DNA of 23,925 nucleotides from Glaciecola sp. UBA1851 (GTDB lineage: Bacteria; Pseudomonadota; Gammaproteobacteria; Enterobacterales; Alteromonadaceae): positions 1 through 23,925 of the forward strand of contig DDIL01000158.1 of the NCBI GenBank assembly GCA_002338515.1, written 5' to 3'. Made by a program: the position numbers and the translations under genes. Below are positions 23,353 through 23,925 of the stretch, in pieces. Numbering within the stretch: position 1 is the stretch's first letter; every line of letters starts with the position of its first letter. The notes beneath the pieces are model-generated. The model did no database searches, had not been told where the DNA came from, and saw only the letters and a list, made by a program, of their open reading frames with translations.

Positions 23353-23925
23353 TGTTCTGGTCAACTCCAACCGGACACTTTTTACGCCACATTTAACATT
23401 TCTTTCCGTTTTACAACTGGACTCACATAACCAATTGCAGAATGTCTGCGTTTATAATTATAAAATCGAATATATTTTTCGACTAATTCAACAGCAGCTT
23501 CATGATTAATTATCGCTATATTGTATAGCCTTTCTGTTTTTAAACTCCTAAAAAATCTTTCCATTACCGCATTGTCAAAACAGTTACCTTTTCGACTCAT
23601 GCTTTGAGTGATACTTCGTTTTTGTAAGTGATCACAGAATAATTTTGATGAATACTGGCAACCGCGATCTGAATGAAATAACAACTTTGATGTATCTATT
23701 TGATGTTTGCTTACGGCACGATTCAAAGCTGCCACTGTTAAGTGTGAATCTGCTTTTCGACCGCATGACCAATCCACAATCTTTCGATTTCCCAAATCCA
23801 TCACCGCCGCTAAATACGTCCATCCTTCATGTGTTCTTAAATACGTAATGTCTCCAACAAGATGAGTATTGATAGTGCTTGGGTTAAATTCTCTGTTTAA
23901 TATATTCTCAGCGACTTGGTGTTGT
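23353..23925 (-). mobile_element. IS3-family insertion sequence (one end and most of orfB; continues beyond window)
   Basis: The element starts at TGTTCTGGTCAACTCCAAC, a terminal sequence beginning with TG as in the IS3 family, immediately after AAA (23350-23352), a possible 3-bp target repeat. Its transposase gene reads inward from the right with the stop 29 bp from this end. The other terminus and orfA are not in the window. Confidence 0.88.
23382..23925 (-). CDS. IS3-family transposase OrfB (5' part beyond window)
   Basis: The visible 181 codons are the catalytic integrase core. The DDE residues are all in view: first Asp in HLVGDITYLRTHEGWTYLAA, second Asp in LLFHSDRGCQYSSK, and Glu in CFDNAVMERFFRSLKTE. 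The C-terminus YIRFYNYKRRHSAIGYVSPV is typical of IS3 OrfB. No frameshift or stop interrupts this part. In IS3 elements OrfB is made as an OrfAB fusion by -1 frameshifting; that region lies to the right of the window. The element appears potentially active. Confidence 0.93.
   Translation of the reverse strand, partial: QHQVAENILNREFNPSTINTHLVGDITYLRTHEGWTYLAAVMDLGNRKIVDWSCGRKADSHLTVAALNRAVSKHQIDTSKLLFHSDRGCQYSSKLFCDHLQKRSITQSMSRKGNCFDNAVMERFFRSLKTERLYNIAIINHEAAVELVEKYIRFYNYKRRHSAIGYVSPVVKRKEMLNVA

Noticed and set aside
1..23925. CRISPR arrays, tRNA, rRNA, riboswitches
   Set aside because: No regularly spaced repeats, tRNA cloverleaf ends or known riboswitch cores were seen by eye on either strand.

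Overview
The window is AT-rich chromosomal DNA from a marine gammaproteobacterium, most likely of the Alteromonadales (Colwellia/Thalassotalea-like). This rests on the conserved ispF-truD-surE-pcm-yqaA-nlpD-rpoS order, low GC, a DUF3019/MipA/RstAB-type locus and a PEP-CTERM-like protein. The genus is an inference from gene content, not a measured identity.

Layout. (1) 1-1004, minus: a Tat-type carotenoid oxygenase cut by the window edge, with a DUF2141 secreted protein just upstream. (2) 1262-6716, plus: a tightly packed core run of ispF, truD, surE, pcm, a YqaA-type membrane protein, nlpD and rpoS, closed by a strong intrinsic terminator at 6821-6848. (3) 6951-7968: a small unrecognised membrane protein converging on folA. 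(4) 8251-11479, minus: an envelope-stress type locus in the order MipA/OmpV barrel, DUF3019 protein, OmpR-type regulator and RstB-like kinase. (5) 11634-15343, plus: a beta-propeller lipoprotein, a PEP-CTERM-like protein and a thioredoxin-fold lipoprotein, each followed by a hairpin. (6) 15397-15892: a gene-less stretch whose minus strand has a protein-like but stop-riddled frame.

(7) 15893-21049 is the accessory heart of the window. A YtrA-type GntR regulator is divergent from a six-cistron minus-strand operon: small membrane protein (frameshifted), alpha/beta hydrolase, NAD(P)-binding protein, two NTF2-like proteins and a short MBOAT-like protein. On the other side the regulator is followed by a membrane protein cut by one in-frame TAG. 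The 180-bp space between the divergent arms carries several perfect inverted repeats overlapping a good minus-strand promoter, so the regulator very probably represses both arms. The two genes nearest the regulator are each disrupted by one small mutation.

(8) 21213-23925: a TetR regulator and DoxX-like membrane protein pair with a large inverted repeat between them, a P-loop nucleotide kinase-like protein, and a class C beta-lactamase-fold serine hydrolase destroyed after codon 96 by an IS3-family element that runs off the right edge.

The left 15 kb is mostly vertically inherited housekeeping and envelope biology. The right 8.5 kb is accessory, with visible gene decay. No tRNA, rRNA, CRISPR array or prophage genes were seen.
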